Positions 5,429 through 5,653 of a stretch of DNA of 5,653 nt are shown here, in pieces. Source of the DNA: Verrucomicrobiia bacterium. Lineage in GTDB: Bacteria; Verrucomicrobiota; Verrucomicrobiia; Limisphaerales; DTLC01. The notes beneath the pieces are model-generated. The model was not told the DNA's origin and searched no databases. It saw only the letters and a program-made list of their open reading frames with translations. The position numbers were made by a program, and so were the translations under genes. The stretch spans positions 1 to 5,653 of the forward strand of contig JANWZY010000187.1 of NCBI GenBank assembly GCA_025061935.1, in the 5' to 3' direction. Each line of letters opens with the position of its first letter. The stretch's first letter is position 1.

Positions 5429-5653
5429 TTATTGCTCGGCCATTTCGCTAGGGCGCAGGAGCGCGCCGATGGGTACACCTGCCTCGTTCCGTATGACCCG
5501 TTCGATGGCGCAGAGGAACCGTTTTTCGTGTTCGCCCAGGCCGATGTCATCCAATAGCGCTGCCTCGCCGTGCGCTAGGGGGAACGATAACGACTTGAAA
5601 CAGTCCAGGAGAAGCTTGTTCAAATGCGCGCCGACCGGCACACCGAATTCAAG
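5429..5653 (-). CDS. Unidentified protein, C-terminal fragment (5' end beyond window)
   Basis: A minus-strand frame is open from the right edge to TAA at 5431-5429, giving 74 residues. It reads as a normal soluble, helix-prone sequence: 'LNKLLLDCFKSLSF', 'GLGEHEKRFLCAIERVIRNEAG', with no membrane segment. A GTG at 5641-5639 could be a start, but there is no ribosome binding site in the 12 bases before it. The frame continues upstream to the edge, so this is more likely the end of a longer protein. Two similar turns, FGVPVGAHLN near the edge and AGVPIGALLR near the end, about 54 residues apart, hint at a short internal repeat. I do not recognise the family. It is convergent with the Calx-beta gene, 117 bases away. 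Confidence 0.6.
   Translation of the reverse strand, partial: LEFGVPVGAHLNKLLLDCFKSLSFPLAHGEAALLDDIGLGEHEKRFLCAIERVIRNEAGVPIGALLRPSEMAEQ

Overview
The window looks like chromosomal DNA of a GC-rich Gram-negative bacterium, most likely a member of the Verrucomicrobiota. Three protein features point that way. The first is a type II secretion/pilin-like protein with a GFTLIELLVVIAIIAILA leader and the 'ACMSNLHQIG' block. The second is a secreted Calx-beta protein ending in an 'FTIEYSTNLVDW ... FYRAV' tail. The third is a long periplasmic tail-specific protease. The phylum is an inference from family style; no rRNA or other marker is present.

Layout, left to right. Positions 1-553 on the minus strand hold the first 184 codons of a prepilin-like gene whose 3' end lies outside the window. 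A long divergent spacer follows (554-1038). It contains a perfect 8-bp inverted repeat (626-650), a weak minus-strand promoter candidate, and just before the next gene a near-perfect Shine-Dalgarno sequence in the loop of a small hairpin. That Shine-Dalgarno sequence feeds a possible 19-codon leader ORF (977-1036), which stops two bases before the ATG of the next gene. Positions 1039-3507 (+) encode a complete tail-specific protease of the Prc/Tsp (peptidase S41) family, with a low-complexity insertion near its C-terminus. The 295-base gap after it contains a bulged hairpin with a T-run (3664-3720), which could also fold as a pseudoknot. Positions 3803-5311 (+) encode a secreted protein with two Calx-beta domains flanking an Ig-like domain. 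A short GC-rich gap holds a weak terminator-like hairpin. A convergent, unidentified minus-strand gene (5429 to the right edge) is cut by the window end.

The three identified products all act outside the cytoplasm: a pseudopilin in the envelope, a periplasmic quality-control and processing protease, and an exported repeat-domain protein. Nothing shows that they form one pathway. The protease and the Calx-beta gene are co-directional but separated by a possible terminator, so a shared operon is uncertain. I see no mobile element, CRISPR array, tRNA or rRNA. I found no convincing novel multi-gene system. The most interesting signals are the leader-ORF/hairpin arrangement in front of the protease, the inverted repeat upstream of the pilin gene, and the hairpin/pseudoknot between the two plus-strand genes.
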